Source: an uncultured marine group III euryarchaeote
Lineage (GTDB): Archaea; Thermoplasmatota; Poseidoniia; MGIII; CG-Epi1
DNA: 47,189 bases
Direction of reading: 5' to 3'
Assembly: GCA_902531985.1 (NCBI GenBank)
Contig: CACAGG010000005.1
Coordinates: 1-47,189, forward strand
How positions within the stretch are numbered: position 1 is the stretch's first letter; the number at the start of each line of letters is the position of its first letter. This document shows positions 23,181-33,592 of the stretch, piece by piece. The notes beneath the pieces are model-generated. The model saw nothing but the letters and a program-made list of their open reading frames with translations. It had not been told where the DNA came from and did no database searches. Position numbers and translations under genes: made by a program.

Positions 23181-24850
23181 GTTTGATAGCATATAGTTTC
23201 AGGTATAAGTTCTAATAATTCATTCCAATTTTGTGTGTTAGTTGTATCATTAGGGTTATTTGGAATTAGATCTATTATTTCGTCTACAGGATCAATTCCA
23301 GTTTGTTCATTAATTTCTTCCTCTGAAATTATAGCAATACCCATTGCCACAACGATTAAATTGTATTCAGGAGCTTTCCAAACTTCACCAATATATCTGC
23401 TTTCAGATCCTTTTGTCACACTACGGTTTAATTGTCCAAAACCAAATTCTTCAGTTTTTGCAGTTCCATTGTATATTGAGTATTGAGTACTATATCCTTG
23501 TTTAGTAAGACGACTGCCTTGTTCAATTTGGGAATCTAAATCAATTTCCTGATCAATTGCCATCTCCTTAAATTGGTCATCTAGAATACTTAACATATTT
23601 TCTTCTTCTAAGTTAAATGGAATTTTTATTGCCACTACAAAAAGCAAAGCAGGATATCCATCCTGATCTTCCTCCTGATCCATACCGTCATCGGCGTAAA
23701 GAACATACGAACTTGCAGCCAAGCCTAAGCCGTATTCACTATATTCATTCATCATGTTCTTCCAACCATTTCCAGAATCACCTTGTATGAGTCCTTTGGG
23801 AATCATAACTGAAGAAGTTTCATACAATGGAATCAGGGCCAGACATGGTAAGACAATTATAATGGCAACTGCACCAGCCCCAGACGCCCTCATTGCCATT
23901 CTCCATTTTTCTCTAGGAATTCCAGCTAAGATTCTGCCAATAAGATACAAAGGAATGCCTATGGATATGCTTTGAAGTAAGGGTATCATGCTTGACTGTG
24001 AGATTGTTAGTATTAGGCCAAGAAAAATACAAACGCAAAATATTTGGTACCCTATTCGCCTTGCTTCAAACTTTCTATTAAAAATTTCAAAAGACCAATT
24101 AGCTTTAATATATTCTACTTTCATAAAATTTAAAAGAGTAATCCACGCACTTAGTGTCCAGCCAGGGCTCGGATCCACTTTTCTAAATTCATTAGTTTTT
24201 CTTTTGTCTCTGTGTAATATGAAGAATCCGAATGAAGTTGCAGCGAAAAGAAATGTCCAAAATCCAGTTCCTAACCTAAAGGATCCCATGTAATATGATA
24301 GGAAAGCAAGTGTTGCAAACATCCATGCTAATTTAAGAACTCTTGATTCGTTTTCACCAACCAGAGTAAGTTCTAAATTTCTTACTTCTCCACCGTCCAC
24401 TAGATCTGCATCTAATATTTGCTTACCATCTTTTCTTTCAAGTCCAACAATAGAATTAGATCTTATATTTTCAATCAAAAGTTGAATGGTTTCAGTATCT
24501 TTACTTATTTTCCATTCTTTGCCTTGAATACCAATAATTAAGGCTTCAATTCGAACATATTGCCGAGCTACAGATAAAAGTAAAAATAAACCAAAAAACA
24601 ATGGGTTTGATACACTAATCATTGCCAAAGGAACAAAAATTAATTGCCACCACCATGAAAATCTAGGTATGAATGCCCTTCCAAGATAATCTATCTTGTC
24701 GGTTTGTAAATCCCATAGTTCATTTTTGTTTGCGATAAATATCCGTAAATTAGTCATTACAATTGAAAAGCCACTTCCTCGGTCTACATTTACCTCATCA
24801 TACTGTTTGAGAAATTTTTCTCCTGGCAGAAAGTTATCCGTGATGTCCAC
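23177..24850 (-). CDS. Multi-TM membrane protein with N-terminal GRAM/PH-like domain
   Basis: N-term GEKFLKQYDEVNVDRGSGFSIVMTNLRIFIANKNELWDLQTDKIDYLG; several hydrophobic segments. Confidence 0.6.
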   Translation of the reverse strand: MDITDNFLPGEKFLKQYDEVNVDRGSGFSIVMTNLRIFIANKNELWDLQTDKIDYLGRAFIPRFSWWWQLIFVPLAMISVSNPLFFGLFLLLSVARQYVRIEALIIGIQGKEWKISKDTETIQLLIENIRSNSIVGLERKDGKQILDADLVDGGEVRNLELTLVGENESRVLKLAWMFATLAFLSYYMGSFRLGTGFWTFLFAATSFGFFILHRDKRKTNEFRKVDPSPGWTLSAWITLLNFMKVEYIKANWSFEIFNRKFEARRIGYQIFCVCIFLGLILTISQSSMIPLLQSISIGIPLYLIGRILAGIPREKWRMAMRASGAGAVAIIIVLPCLALIPLYETSSVMIPKGLIQGDSGNGWKNMMNEYSEYGLGLAASSYVLYADDGMDQEEDQDGYPALLFVVAIKIPFNLEEENMLSILDDQFKEMAIDQEIDLDSQIEQGSRLTKQGYSTQYSIYNGTAKTEEFGFGQLNRSVTKGSESRYIGEVWKAPEYNLIVVAMGIAIISEEEINEQTGIDPVDEIIDLIPNNPNDTTNTQNWNELLELIPETICYQT

Positions 24851-24938
24851 AATTATTGGTTAACATACCACTATAATTAAGTTTTTTTGATTTTTAATAT
24901 AAGGAGGTAAATTAATAGCCCTTATTATTTGGATAGTT

Positions 24939-25856
24939 ATGGAATCACTTGATTGGATTCGCTTTTTAGCAGGAGTTTCGATGCTTTGCTATGGTTCATG
25001 GACTGATTTGAAAACCCGTAAAGTCCCCAATCAGGTTTGGATAATATCAGGCGGTTTTGCATCCTTATTATTAATTTTTGAACTATCACAAGAAGATTGG
25101 AGTTATTCTGTTTGGGCTTTAGTTTTTGCTACAATTGTATTATTTTACAATGCATTCATTGATGAGTATATTTTAGATGAAAACCAAATTCGGCTTTGGC
25201 AAGTTACACAATTTTTAGCAATTTTATCAGCACTTTACTTCCTAGTAAGCATAGATTCTGACGGATTTATTGATGATGATTATAGATTGCTTGACATAAT
25301 GTCAATTTCAATATTAATGATTTTAATGTATATTTGGTTTTATTTTGGACCTACCATTGGCGGTGCAGATGTTAAGGCTATAATGACTATTGGATTGTTA
25401 ACTCCTTTTACCTTTTCTTTTGGAGATAATTCTTTAATGGCTTTTGAGACGCGTGGTTTTCCGTATCCTTTTGTGGTTTTTATGAATTCGTTATTATTGT
25501 ATTTACTTGTACCTATAGGTCTAGCAATTTTTAATATTTTTAGAGGAAATACAGAAAAACCATATTTTCAAATATTCTTTGGGACAAAGATGATTATTTC
25601 TAAAGCTCGAAAAAGTTTCGTATGGCCAATGCAACAAATTATCGGTAATAAGGCGGTTATGGTGGCTTTTGTAAAGCACAAAGCAGATTCAGACTTGCAG
25701 TGGGATATGTTGGAAGAAAAAGGAATTAATGAACCTTGGATTACTTTCAAAATCCCATATATAATTCCATTAACTTTAGCATTTATAGTTTCAGCAATTT
25801 ATGGAGATTTATTTTCAACTTATTTGGTAGAACCCATAAATTCATTCTTTGATTAA
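24939..25856 (+). CDS. A24 family prepilin/preflagellin-type leader peptidase
   Basis: N-terminal catalytic Asp context CYGSWTDLKTRKVPNQVW and second motif GPTIGGADVKAIMTIGLL; multi-TM. Confidence 0.85.
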   Translation: MESLDWIRFLAGVSMLCYGSWTDLKTRKVPNQVWIISGGFASLLLIFELSQEDWSYSVWALVFATIVLFYNAFIDEYILDENQIRLWQVTQFLAILSALYFLVSIDSDGFIDDDYRLLDIMSISILMILMYIWFYFGPTIGGADVKAIMTIGLLTPFTFSFGDNSLMAFETRGFPYPFVVFMNSLLLYLLVPIGLAIFNIFRGNTEKPYFQIFFGTKMIISKARKSFVWPMQQIIGNKAVMVAFVKHKADSDLQWDMLEEKGINEPWITFKIPYIIPLTLAFIVSAIYGDLFSTYLVEPINSFFD

Positions 25857-26486
25857 ATCTAATAATTCGGACAAAACCGTAGCTGTAGCACCCCATACTG
25901 TTTTCCCCATGACTTTGAAAATAGGTACTTTCACTTGATTCCCTCTCAGATTCCATAGTTCATAGTATCCGTTATCAGCATCAATAAGTGTTTTCATTCT
26001 TAGTAAAATCAATTCTTCTACTTCACTTTCATTAATTTTCCACTTAGGTTCATCCTTAATTATTCCTACAAAAGGAAATATTAGGTAGTTTGAAACAGGA
26101 ACCGGTAATGGCGTTAATCCACCAATTATTTCAACATTGTCTGGTAAAATTCCAACTTCTTCAAAGGCTTCTCTTGTTGCAGTTTCTTGAATATCTTCAC
26201 CTTTTTCCATTGCACCTCCTGGAAGTGCAATTTGTCCAGCATGATTCTTTTCGTGCATAGGTCTTTTTATTAACGGAAAATACCATTCATTTTCCTTTTT
26301 AAACAGTCCAATAAGGACTGCTGCAGTTTTCATCTTATTTAATTTTTCTTTAGATAACCAGTCTTTATATTTTTGAAAGCTTTCAATCTCAACACTATCA
26401 CCTTCGTTAGACTTTACAGCCATTCTTTTCCAAGAATTTATTCCAGGCAATTTAGCTTCCAAATTTTTTTGAAGTATTTCTATCAA
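25842..26486 (-). CDS. Nudix hydrolase, CoA pyrophosphatase-like
   Basis: Nudix box GGAMEKGEDIQETATREAFEEVGI; NHAGQIALPGG resembles the NudL/CoAse group. Confidence 0.85.
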   Translation of the reverse strand: MIEILQKNLEAKLPGINSWKRMAVKSNEGDSVEIESFQKYKDWLSKEKLNKMKTAAVLIGLFKKENEWYFPLIKRPMHEKNHAGQIALPGGAMEKGEDIQETATREAFEEVGILPDNVEIIGGLTPLPVPVSNYLIFPFVGIIKDEPKWKINESEVEELILLRMKTLIDADNGYYELWNLRGNQVKVPIFKVMGKTVWGATATVLSELLDLIKE

Positions 26487-26493
26487 ATTGAAT

Positions 26494-27960
26494 TCACTTT
26501 TTTGCTAACTTTTCCAAAATTTTAAGTAATAAATCCCAGAATTTATCGACAGATTTTATTTCAACTCTTTCATCAGGTGAATGGGGGCCTTTAATTGTAG
26601 GCCCAAAAGAGATCATGTCCATATTATCTACTTTTTCACCTATAACTCCGCATTCCAACCCGGCATGAATTGCACAGATATGCGGTTCTTTGCCAAGTAG
26701 TTCCTTGTAAATTTCTGTTGTAGTTTCCAAAATTGCAGATTTTGGATTTGGAGCCCACCCTGGATAAGCTTCATCTTGTTTAACAGAAGCTCCATATGCT
26801 TCACTCATTGTGCAGATTCTCTCTCTTTGGGATTCTAGAGCTTCTGCAATAGAAGATCTTGTTGAGCAAGCAACAATAAAATTCCCATTATGCATTTTAA
26901 TCGAAGCTAGATTATTAGATGTTTCTACTAAATTTTCGACATCATGTGAATACTTTAGTACTCCATGAGGTAAAGTTCTCAATAATCCTATAATTCGTTC
27001 TTGGGACTTTCTGCTAAGATTAGTATCAGGCGAATCTTCTAATCCTGAGAAATTTATTCTTAGATTATTTTCTATGGAGCCAAATTCTTTTGCTAAAGCA
27101 GCACGTCTCCTTGATACAGTGTCTTGGGCATCTGAAACCGCTTCGGGACTAACGAGTATTGTAGCAAATGCTTCTCTTGGTATTGCATTATGTTTATCGC
27201 CACCAACAATAGAAACTAATCTTACATCACTTTTCTTTTGAATTGCATCAAAAACAGAAGAGAGAAAAACAATTGCATTTCCTCTGTCCTCATGTATGTC
27301 TACGCCTGAATGGCCACCCTTAAGCCCTTCAATAGATAACTGAAAAGAGAGAAAATCATTTGGGGCTTCCTCGTATTCTGTAGGTAAGGTTATAGTTGAA
27401 TCTCCTCCGCCTGCACAACCAATACAGATTTCTCCCCAATCTTCGGTGTCAAGATTAAGCATAGTTCTTCCTTTAATTATTTCACCACTTAGGGCGAAAG
27501 CTCCAGTCAAACCAGTCTCTTCATCAACGGTAAAGAGGCATTCGAGAGGAGGCAATACAGAATCAAGTGGCATATCTAATAATGCCATGGCTGCAGCAAC
27601 TCCAATTCCATTATCAGCACCAAGTGTTGTATCTCTTGCTTTCAACCAACCCTCTTCTATGTATAAATCAAGAGAATCGTTCATAAAGTCATGATTTGAA
27701 TCTCTATTCTTTTCACAAACCATGTCAACGTGACTTTGGATTACAACAACTGGTGATTTTTCACCACCCCCAGTACCTGGTCTTAGTATTACTATGTTGC
27801 CAGTAGAATCTTCTCTCATTTTTAGATTTTTTTCAGTAGCGAAGTTTCTCAAATATGTTAAAATTTTTTCTTCGTGTTTCGATGGTCTTGGAATCTTGGT
27901 TAAAGTTTCAAAATGCTTCCATACATTTTCAGGTTTTAGACCCTTAGTTACCGTTGTCAT
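26494..27960 (-). CDS. pepD: Aminoacyl-histidine dipeptidase (M20C, PepD-like)
   Basis: KIPRPSKHEEKILTYL; VIQSHVDMVCEKN; DNGIGVAAAMAL; VDEETGLTGA; LKGGHSGVDIHEDRGNA; IHAGLECGVIGEK. Confidence 0.92.
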   Translation of the reverse strand: MTTVTKGLKPENVWKHFETLTKIPRPSKHEEKILTYLRNFATEKNLKMREDSTGNIVILRPGTGGGEKSPVVVIQSHVDMVCEKNRDSNHDFMNDSLDLYIEEGWLKARDTTLGADNGIGVAAAMALLDMPLDSVLPPLECLFTVDEETGLTGAFALSGEIIKGRTMLNLDTEDWGEICIGCAGGGDSTITLPTEYEEAPNDFLSFQLSIEGLKGGHSGVDIHEDRGNAIVFLSSVFDAIQKKSDVRLVSIVGGDKHNAIPREAFATILVSPEAVSDAQDTVSRRRAALAKEFGSIENNLRINFSGLEDSPDTNLSRKSQERIIGLLRTLPHGVLKYSHDVENLVETSNNLASIKMHNGNFIVACSTRSSIAEALESQRERICTMSEAYGASVKQDEAYPGWAPNPKSAILETTTEIYKELLGKEPHICAIHAGLECGVIGEKVDNMDMISFGPTIKGPHSPDERVEIKSVDKFWDLLLKILEKLAKK

Positions 27961-27991
27961 GTTTTATTATGTGAGAACGCTAAAATAAAAT

Positions 27992-28495
27992 TTAGTTTTT
28001 AGAGTAATAATTAATTTCAATAAAAATGTATGGTTCTAATAATGTTCTTTCAAATGTATTAACAATCTGGTTATTTACAGTCATTTCAATAGCGTGCTGT
28101 TCATCGGCATCATTACCTAGTATTACATTTTTTGAAAAATCTTCTCCCCAAATATCAAAGAAGAATCCTAGTTCAGCAGTGGCATTCTTTGTCGTTTCCA
28201 CATGTACCCTTCCACTATTATCGTAAGTATGGATTGGATGCAAAAATAAGGTTTCATTATTTTCATTTTTTTCAAAACCTATATTGGCAGGTATAACAAT
28301 ACGTTCACCATCTACAGTTATATTCAATTGTAAATGGTAATGGTAATCGGATTTTATTCCTTGTAGTGCGTAATAGCATATTTCACTTTTTAGATAATTA
28401 TTTCCCGTTTCAGTTTCATTAGTTTCTGATATGTTGATATAGTAGACACTCGTTAGTATCATAATAGAGATTAAACCTAAGAAGAGTGCTTTCAT
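27992..28495 (-). CDS. Membrane-anchored exported protein, unknown function
   Basis: N-terminal TM MKALFLGLISIMILTSVYYI; ATG at 28495 preferred over the tracked start at 28534, which overlaps the upstream gene. Confidence 0.5.
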   Translation of the reverse strand: MKALFLGLISIMILTSVYYINISETNETETGNNYLKSEICYYALQGIKSDYHYHLQLNITVDGERIVIPANIGFEKNENNETLFLHPIHTYDNSGRVHVETTKNATAELGFFFDIWGEDFSKNVILGNDADEQHAIEMTVNNQIVNTFERTLLEPYIFIEINYYSKN

Positions 28496-28511
28496 TAAAT
28501 CTTGCTTTTGC

Positions 28512-29144
28512 TTAATCTTCTTCTTTGCTACCAAAGATAATCATGCCTCCAAGTATTGCAGCACCTACTCCGGATCCTGCTGCAATAAATAGCAGAAAAG
28601 CCGGTCTTTCTTCATTGTTGTTGTTCTCTTCATCATTTATTACATTATCTTGGAATCCAGCCCTGAGGTGAAAATCTGGATTAACAGTAACATTGCCATA
28701 TACCTTTTCAGTTTTTCCTGAAGTTTCATTAAATATTATATCAACAAAAGCGTATGTTCCAACTATGTTGTAATAGCTCATATTCATTGTAGTTTCATTA
28801 AATATGATATCAAAATATGCATTACAATTTTCATCTACTTTTGTTCCGTTTATATGTTCGCATGAGTTGGTTAAATTTCCAGAATCCCAATCATCTTCCC
28901 CCTGATATATTCCGTCTGAATTTGCATCTACCAATATTCTATGAGTTACATTCTCACGATCATCAACATTAATCCATCGTGCAGTGTCATTTACTCTCAT
29001 TTGGGCATTCCCCGGTACTACACTATCTTCCCTTACGATTAATGTAAACATTTCACCAGTGTGTGCAGACGCTAAGGGAAACATTATTTGGAAGCACAAG
29101 ATAAGTGCTAATATTGTGGCCAAAACAGTTTCCTTTACTTTCAT
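28512..29144 (-). CDS. Exported cupredoxin-like protein with C-terminal TM anchor (putative)
   Basis: Signal peptide; FTLIVREDSVVPGNAQMRVNDTARWINVDDRENVTHRI resembles a plastocyanin-like fold; C-term TM FLLFIAAGSGVGAAILGGMIIFG. Confidence 0.5.
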   Translation of the reverse strand: MKVKETVLATILALILCFQIMFPLASAHTGEMFTLIVREDSVVPGNAQMRVNDTARWINVDDRENVTHRILVDANSDGIYQGEDDWDSGNLTNSCEHINGTKVDENCNAYFDIIFNETTMNMSYYNIVGTYAFVDIIFNETSGKTEKVYGNVTVNPDFHLRAGFQDNVINDEENNNNEERPAFLLFIAAGSGVGAAILGGMIIFGSKEED

Positions 29145-29195
29145 GTTCGTCCATTCTAAATAGGCTATAAATAAAAGCTTATACTGAGTAAAACA

Positions 29196-31004
29196 ATGCA
29201 GACTAAAGAGATGGCTCTCGCAGCTTTAATTGTTCTTAGTTTAATTAGTGTTACAGCTTATTTACTCACACCAGAGGACAGTGCAGATTCTTCGGATGTG
29301 ATTTTATTTATTGATGAAGATCCCTTGATTCAAGAAGAGGGGCATGATCATATGGACGCTTCAATGCATAATATGAGTAGTGGAAATATCGAGCAAATAT
29401 CATACAATCCTCTAACAAATGGAGGTAATGCAGAAGTCACAGTTGCAGATTCTCCAGATGGGAGAACCTATGCCTATCAATCAGGCTGGTCTGAATTTCA
29501 TATAACTGATGTGACTGATCCATACAATACGACTGTAACTGGAAAATATACAGATCCAAACACTCAACTCCTTGACATTAAATATTTAGAATTTAGTGGT
29601 AGAGAGTATGTAATTCTTCAAAATCAGTTGGTTGACCCTGGCTACACAGATCCTCAAGTTGGGGAATGGGGTGATCCAACTCAAGTAAGCGTTGTACTAG
29701 TGGATGTAACGGATAAGACAAACCCTGTTTGGGTTGATAGCTGGTATGATTCAGATCATCCCAGTGGACCTCATAATCTTTATACACATATGATTGATAA
29801 TGAATGGTATATTTTTGTTGCAAATCCAGATTATGAGGGTTGTGATATTGCCGTTGGTGAAGCTTGTGGGGGCGTTACTATAGCTCATTTGAATCTTCAA
29901 GGTTCAGCAGCTAGAACTTTAGAGGGAGTACCCGGTTCAGGGTATGGTCACACAATAATTAAAGTTGGAGAATATGAAGTGGCTTGGGAGACAACAAGAG
30001 GTGGTTGGATTTATATCCATGATATGACAGTTCAGACTTGGCCAGGAAATGACCCTTTAGATCCACGTTATGGACGAACTTATGTTTATGGAGCTTATTG
30101 GGAAGCAGGTGTTAGAATTGGTGATGTTACTGATGTACCTCATCCAGTTAATAGTCCTGAAAACTATTTATTTTATGGATTAGGGTGTAAAAGTACAGTT
30201 GGTTCTCCAGTTACCTGTTTGTGGAGAGCTCCAGAAGTAGGTTATTGGATGGATTTTGCAGATTTTGATGGCGATGGAGAACCTGACAGTGGTTCTACAG
30301 GTAATGAAAATGGAGGTCGTTCATCCTACATACATTATACTGAACCTTACCCTGAGATGGTTGATATATCTCATATTCGTCCAGAATTAGAGGGCGAAAG
30401 GCATCTAATTACAGCAGCAGTGGAAGTCTTGTCAACATATGTGGGAACAGGGATGATTTATGTCATTGATAATACAGATTATGAAGTAGTAAACGGTAAT
30501 CTACGGTTCTTACCTAAGCTAGTAGGAGACTGGGAAATTCCAACATCAGGTTTGCACTGTTTTGGTTCTTCATGTGAATCCCATGCCAATGGAGATGAAT
30601 GGTTACTTTTTAGCCCGCATAACTTAGATTCAGGCCACTTTATCACAGATGAAGAAAAGCCAGATCAGAGCTATGGAGGTGGGTGGGATGGAAGATTATA
30701 CATTTCTCATTATCATGCAGGATTATGGATTGTTGATGTTGAAACAATAATTGCCACAGGTAATTTTGAAGATAGAAATGCTTCTCATTTATCTTCAACA
30801 GTTGCTTACATTCTCCCTCAAAATGGAGGTTATGGCGAACCATTGGATTCAAATTTTTATGATTTTGGCTGGATACCCTTCTTGTGGGCAGCAGAATATC
30901 ATGATGGATATACTTACCTTTCTTGCATAACTTCAGGCTTGTATATTGCTCAGTTAGATATAGACATACCTTACATGCAAGAAGGTTCTTCTACTGACGA
31001 TTAG
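29196..31004 (+). CDS. Exported LVIVD-repeat/beta-propeller-like protein
   Basis: N-terminal TM/signal; repeated ...ITDVTDPYNTTVTGKY..., VVLVDVTDKTNPVWVDSWY, LWIVDVETIIATG. Confidence 0.72.
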   Translation: MQTKEMALAALIVLSLISVTAYLLTPEDSADSSDVILFIDEDPLIQEEGHDHMDASMHNMSSGNIEQISYNPLTNGGNAEVTVADSPDGRTYAYQSGWSEFHITDVTDPYNTTVTGKYTDPNTQLLDIKYLEFSGREYVILQNQLVDPGYTDPQVGEWGDPTQVSVVLVDVTDKTNPVWVDSWYDSDHPSGPHNLYTHMIDNEWYIFVANPDYEGCDIAVGEACGGVTIAHLNLQGSAARTLEGVPGSGYGHTIIKVGEYEVAWETTRGGWIYIHDMTVQTWPGNDPLDPRYGRTYVYGAYWEAGVRIGDVTDVPHPVNSPENYLFYGLGCKSTVGSPVTCLWRAPEVGYWMDFADFDGDGEPDSGSTGNENGGRSSYIHYTEPYPEMVDISHIRPELEGERHLITAAVEVLSTYVGTGMIYVIDNTDYEVVNGNLRFLPKLVGDWEIPTSGLHCFGSSCESHANGDEWLLFSPHNLDSGHFITDEEKPDQSYGGGWDGRLYISHYHAGLWIVDVETIIATGNFEDRNASHLSSTVAYILPQNGGYGEPLDSNFYDFGWIPFLWAAEYHDGYTYLSCITSGLYIAQLDIDIPYMQEGSSTDD

Positions 31005-31527
31005 TAGGCCATTCAATTGGCAGGTGTATTTCATTTCTCCTCGCAAATGGGAGCGTAGTCATTGGATTATCATAGACAGCTAATTTTGGGACCCCCTTCT
31101 GCTTCAATCCTTCAGATTTAATCAATTTTTGAAGTTTTTGTATCAGTTTTTCAGTTCGTGTATTACCAGAAAACCAAGAAAACTTTAATACAGCTATAAA
31201 CTTGCCTTCAACCTCTAGTAATTTTACCCTACTGCTGTTTGGTTTTGGCAATTTCTCAATATTAAATTTAGAAGGCATTGTAAAAGCCATTAAGGTTTTA
31301 TCATTCTTATTCCAAGTGTGAACTGGAGCAGTCATTGATATGTTTTGAGACTTATTGTTGTTGCCAAAGATATAGCTTGCAATTTCTCTAAAATGAGTAC
31401 TGGAACTTACTTCTTCAGTTGACGGTGAAGCTACTTGTGCTTGTATTGTATCAAAGTATTTCCTAATTTCAAAATCAGAGTATTTTTGAATAACCTCAAA
31501 TATCGGTTCTTCTAAATTCTCTGCCAT
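30991..31527 (-). CDS. SOUL family heme-binding protein
   Basis: EEPIFEVIQKYSDFEIRKYFDTIQAQV; YIFGNNNKSQNISMTAPVHTW; FAVLKFSWFSGN-type C-terminal half. Confidence 0.87.
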   Translation of the reverse strand: MAENLEEPIFEVIQKYSDFEIRKYFDTIQAQVASPSTEEVSSSTHFREIASYIFGNNNKSQNISMTAPVHTWNKNDKTLMAFTMPSKFNIEKLPKPNSSRVKLLEVEGKFIAVLKFSWFSGNTRTEKLIQKLQKLIKSEGLKQKGVPKLAVYDNPMTTLPFARRNEIHLPIEWPTNRQ

Positions 31528-31536
31528 GCATTCTTA

Positions 31537-32040
31537 CTATATTTTTGTCACGGATATTATTTGTTGATGCTTAACTGGCTTGTCATTAGGTCCGGTCTTA
31601 CAACTTTCAATTTTTTTAACAACCTCCATTCCATCTATTACCTTTCCGAATACAGGATGTGCAGAAGGCGTAGATCTATCCCACCAATCAAGGAATGAAT
31701 TATGTACTGTATTAATAAAAAATTGCGAACCTCCACTATTTGGCCCTGCATTTGCCATACTTAAAGTTCCAATTTCATTCGAAAATTTTGCACTATCTAA
31801 ATGTTCATCTGAAATTGTGTAACCAGGCCCTCCTGTTCCACATTTATTACTATTTGGATCTTTACTGTGTGGGCATCCTCCTTGAAGCATGAATCCTCTT
31901 ATTACTCTATGAAAATGTAATCCATTATAGTATCTTTTTTCTACTAATTTAAGGAAATTTCCAGCAGTAATAGGCATACTATCGGTATATAATTCGATTG
32001 TAATATCTCCAGCACTCGTTCGCATTAATACATTGGTCAT
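31537..32040 (-). CDS. Cyclophilin-type peptidyl-prolyl cis-trans isomerase
   Basis: [83 protein letters not shown]. Confidence 0.95.
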   Translation of the reverse strand: MTNVLMRTSAGDITIELYTDSMPITAGNFLKLVEKRYYNGLHFHRVIRGFMLQGGCPHSKDPNSNKCGTGGPGYTISDEHLDSAKFSNEIGTLSMANAGPNSGGSQFFINTVHNSFLDWWDRSTPSAHPVFGKVIDGMEVVKKIESCKTGPNDKPVKHQQIISVTKI

Positions 32041-32110
32041 ATTTTCATATTAAAGGCGTCAACAAAAAGTTTGACCCTATCTTTTAACAATACCTCTTTT
32101 TGAGAACATT

Positions 32111-32713
32111 GTGGAAGACCCCGTAAACACTGCTGAATTTTGGGAAGCCTGTTACGAAACAGACAACGATGGTTGGGACTTAGGAGGCCCTACACCTTTC
32201 TTTCAAAGAATCGCTTCTGAGATTCCTAAAGGAAAGATATGTGTAATTGGTTGTGGTCGAGGATATGATGCAGTGACTTTTGCTAAAGAGGGTTTTGATG
32301 TCACGGCCATTGATTTTGCAGAGCCTGCAGTTTTAGAGGCTCGTGAAAGGGCCAGAAAGGCAAACGTCTCATTGAGAGTATTACGTGAAAATCTTTTTGA
32401 TTTACCAGAGGAACTGCATGGTAAATTTGACTATATTTTAGAATATACTTGTTTTTGTGCAATCAGTCCAGAAAGACGCTTTGAATATGATAGGGTAGTT
32501 TGGCAATTGCTGAAAGCTGGAGGAAGTCTATTGGGGTTGTTTCTTCCTTTAGACAAGGAAATTGGCGAAGGAGGCCCTCCATGGGGTGTAGACATTATGG
32601 ACCTTCATAAATTATTCGGGCTGCATTGGGATTTAGAAGAAGAGGAAATGCCGCCAGAGTCTATAGAACATCGAGCTAATCGAGAAATATTTATGAGATG
32701 GAAAAAGAGATGA
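32111..32713 (+). CDS. Thiopurine S-methyltransferase-like SAM-dependent methyltransferase
   Basis: GTG start; FWEACYETDNDGWDLGGPTPFF; ICVIGCGRGYDAVTFAKEGFDVTAIDFAEPAV; GLFLPLD. Confidence 0.85.
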   Translation: MEDPVNTAEFWEACYETDNDGWDLGGPTPFFQRIASEIPKGKICVIGCGRGYDAVTFAKEGFDVTAIDFAEPAVLEARERARKANVSLRVLRENLFDLPEELHGKFDYILEYTCFCAISPERRFEYDRVVWQLLKAGGSLLGLFLPLDKEIGEGGPPWGVDIMDLHKLFGLHWDLEEEEMPPESIEHRANREIFMRWKKR

Positions 32714-33045
32714 AGGATATATCAAAAATATATGAGAATCATTTTGACAATACTAAAATTAAAGATAGTGAAGGTGAACTAGTAGTCATCTTTTCTGCCG
32801 ATTGGTGCCCTTATTGTGTATCTTTTTTTAATAATTGGAGGGAGTATTCAAAGGTTGGAAAAACCAATATTGCAGACATAACAGATGTAGATTCAGCATT
32901 ATGGGATTCTTTCGATATAAATGTAGTACCTACAATGGCGATATTCAAAGATGGTAACTTAATGAAGAGATGGGATGGCATTATTGGTCAAGGTCTTACT
33001 ATAGATCAAATAGAGGATGTAAATTCTTTTTATTCTAAGTTTTAG
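32698..33045 (+). CDS. Thioredoxin-like protein
   Basis: LVVIFSADWCPYCVSFFNNWREY...VVPTMAIFKDGNLMKRWDGIIG. Confidence 0.82.
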   Translation: MEKEMKDISKIYENHFDNTKIKDSEGELVVIFSADWCPYCVSFFNNWREYSKVGKTNIADITDVDSALWDSFDINVVPTMAIFKDGNLMKRWDGIIGQGLTIDQIEDVNSFYSKF

Positions 33046-33488
33046 ATTACCACTCTTAATTCTTCTTTAACATTATTCAAAACTAACGAGGTACTTGTCC
33101 TTTCAATATTTTTTTGAGACAATATGGTTTTTATGAATTCGTCCATCTCCTTTCTGTCTTTAAATCTTGCAAGTACTAAAGAGTCCCATTCTCCAGTTAC
33201 ATCATATACTGCATATACTCTATCATGTTTTGCAATAGTGGCCTGGACTTCCATGATTTTACCTTTTGTTATTCTTAGATGAACCATTGCATTTAGTGTA
33301 AATCCTACTTTTTCAGGATCTATGTCTGCTGCATAACCTTTGATTATTTTATTTTTTTCTAGTGCCTTAATGCGATTACTTACCGTCCCCAGTGCAAACC
33401 CTGTTGCGGCTGCAAGCTCTCTTTGTGAAGCTTTTCCATTTTTACTTAGATGTTTCAAAAGTTCAGAATCTTTATAATTTAATTCCAT
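33042..33488 (-). CDS. Lrp/AsnC family transcriptional regulator
   Basis: N-terminal wHTH DSELLKHLSKNGKASQRELAAATGFALGTVSNRIKALEKNKIIKGY; C-terminal RAM-like domain. Confidence 0.9.
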   Translation of the reverse strand: MELNYKDSELLKHLSKNGKASQRELAAATGFALGTVSNRIKALEKNKIIKGYAADIDPEKVGFTLNAMVHLRITKGKIMEVQATIAKHDRVYAVYDVTGEWDSLVLARFKDRKEMDEFIKTILSQKNIERTSTSLVLNNVKEELRVVI

Positions 33489-33510
33489 AAAATGAACGTT
33501 TGCACATCCT

Positions 33511-33518
33511 ATATATAA
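33511..33518 (-). promoter_or_regulatory. TATA-box-like element for the Lrp gene
   Basis: atatataa about 25 bp upstream of the Lrp ATG (33488, minus strand). Confidence 0.45.
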
Positions 33519-33582
33519 ATATCTATGTATAAATTCAATTATTTTTATATTTTTAGTTCTTTTTAGCAGTTTTAGGGATTTT

Positions 33583-33592
33583 TTTATATAGT
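33583..33592 (+). promoter_or_regulatory. TATA-box-like element for the GSII gene
   Basis: tttatatagt ~26-30 bp upstream of the GS ATG (33618). Confidence 0.5.

Noticed and set aside
28720-28815. Short direct repeat tttcattaaatat.atatcaa inside the cupredoxin-like gene
   Set aside because: Encodes a repeated DIIFNET motif in one protein; too short to call a mobile or regulatory repeat.
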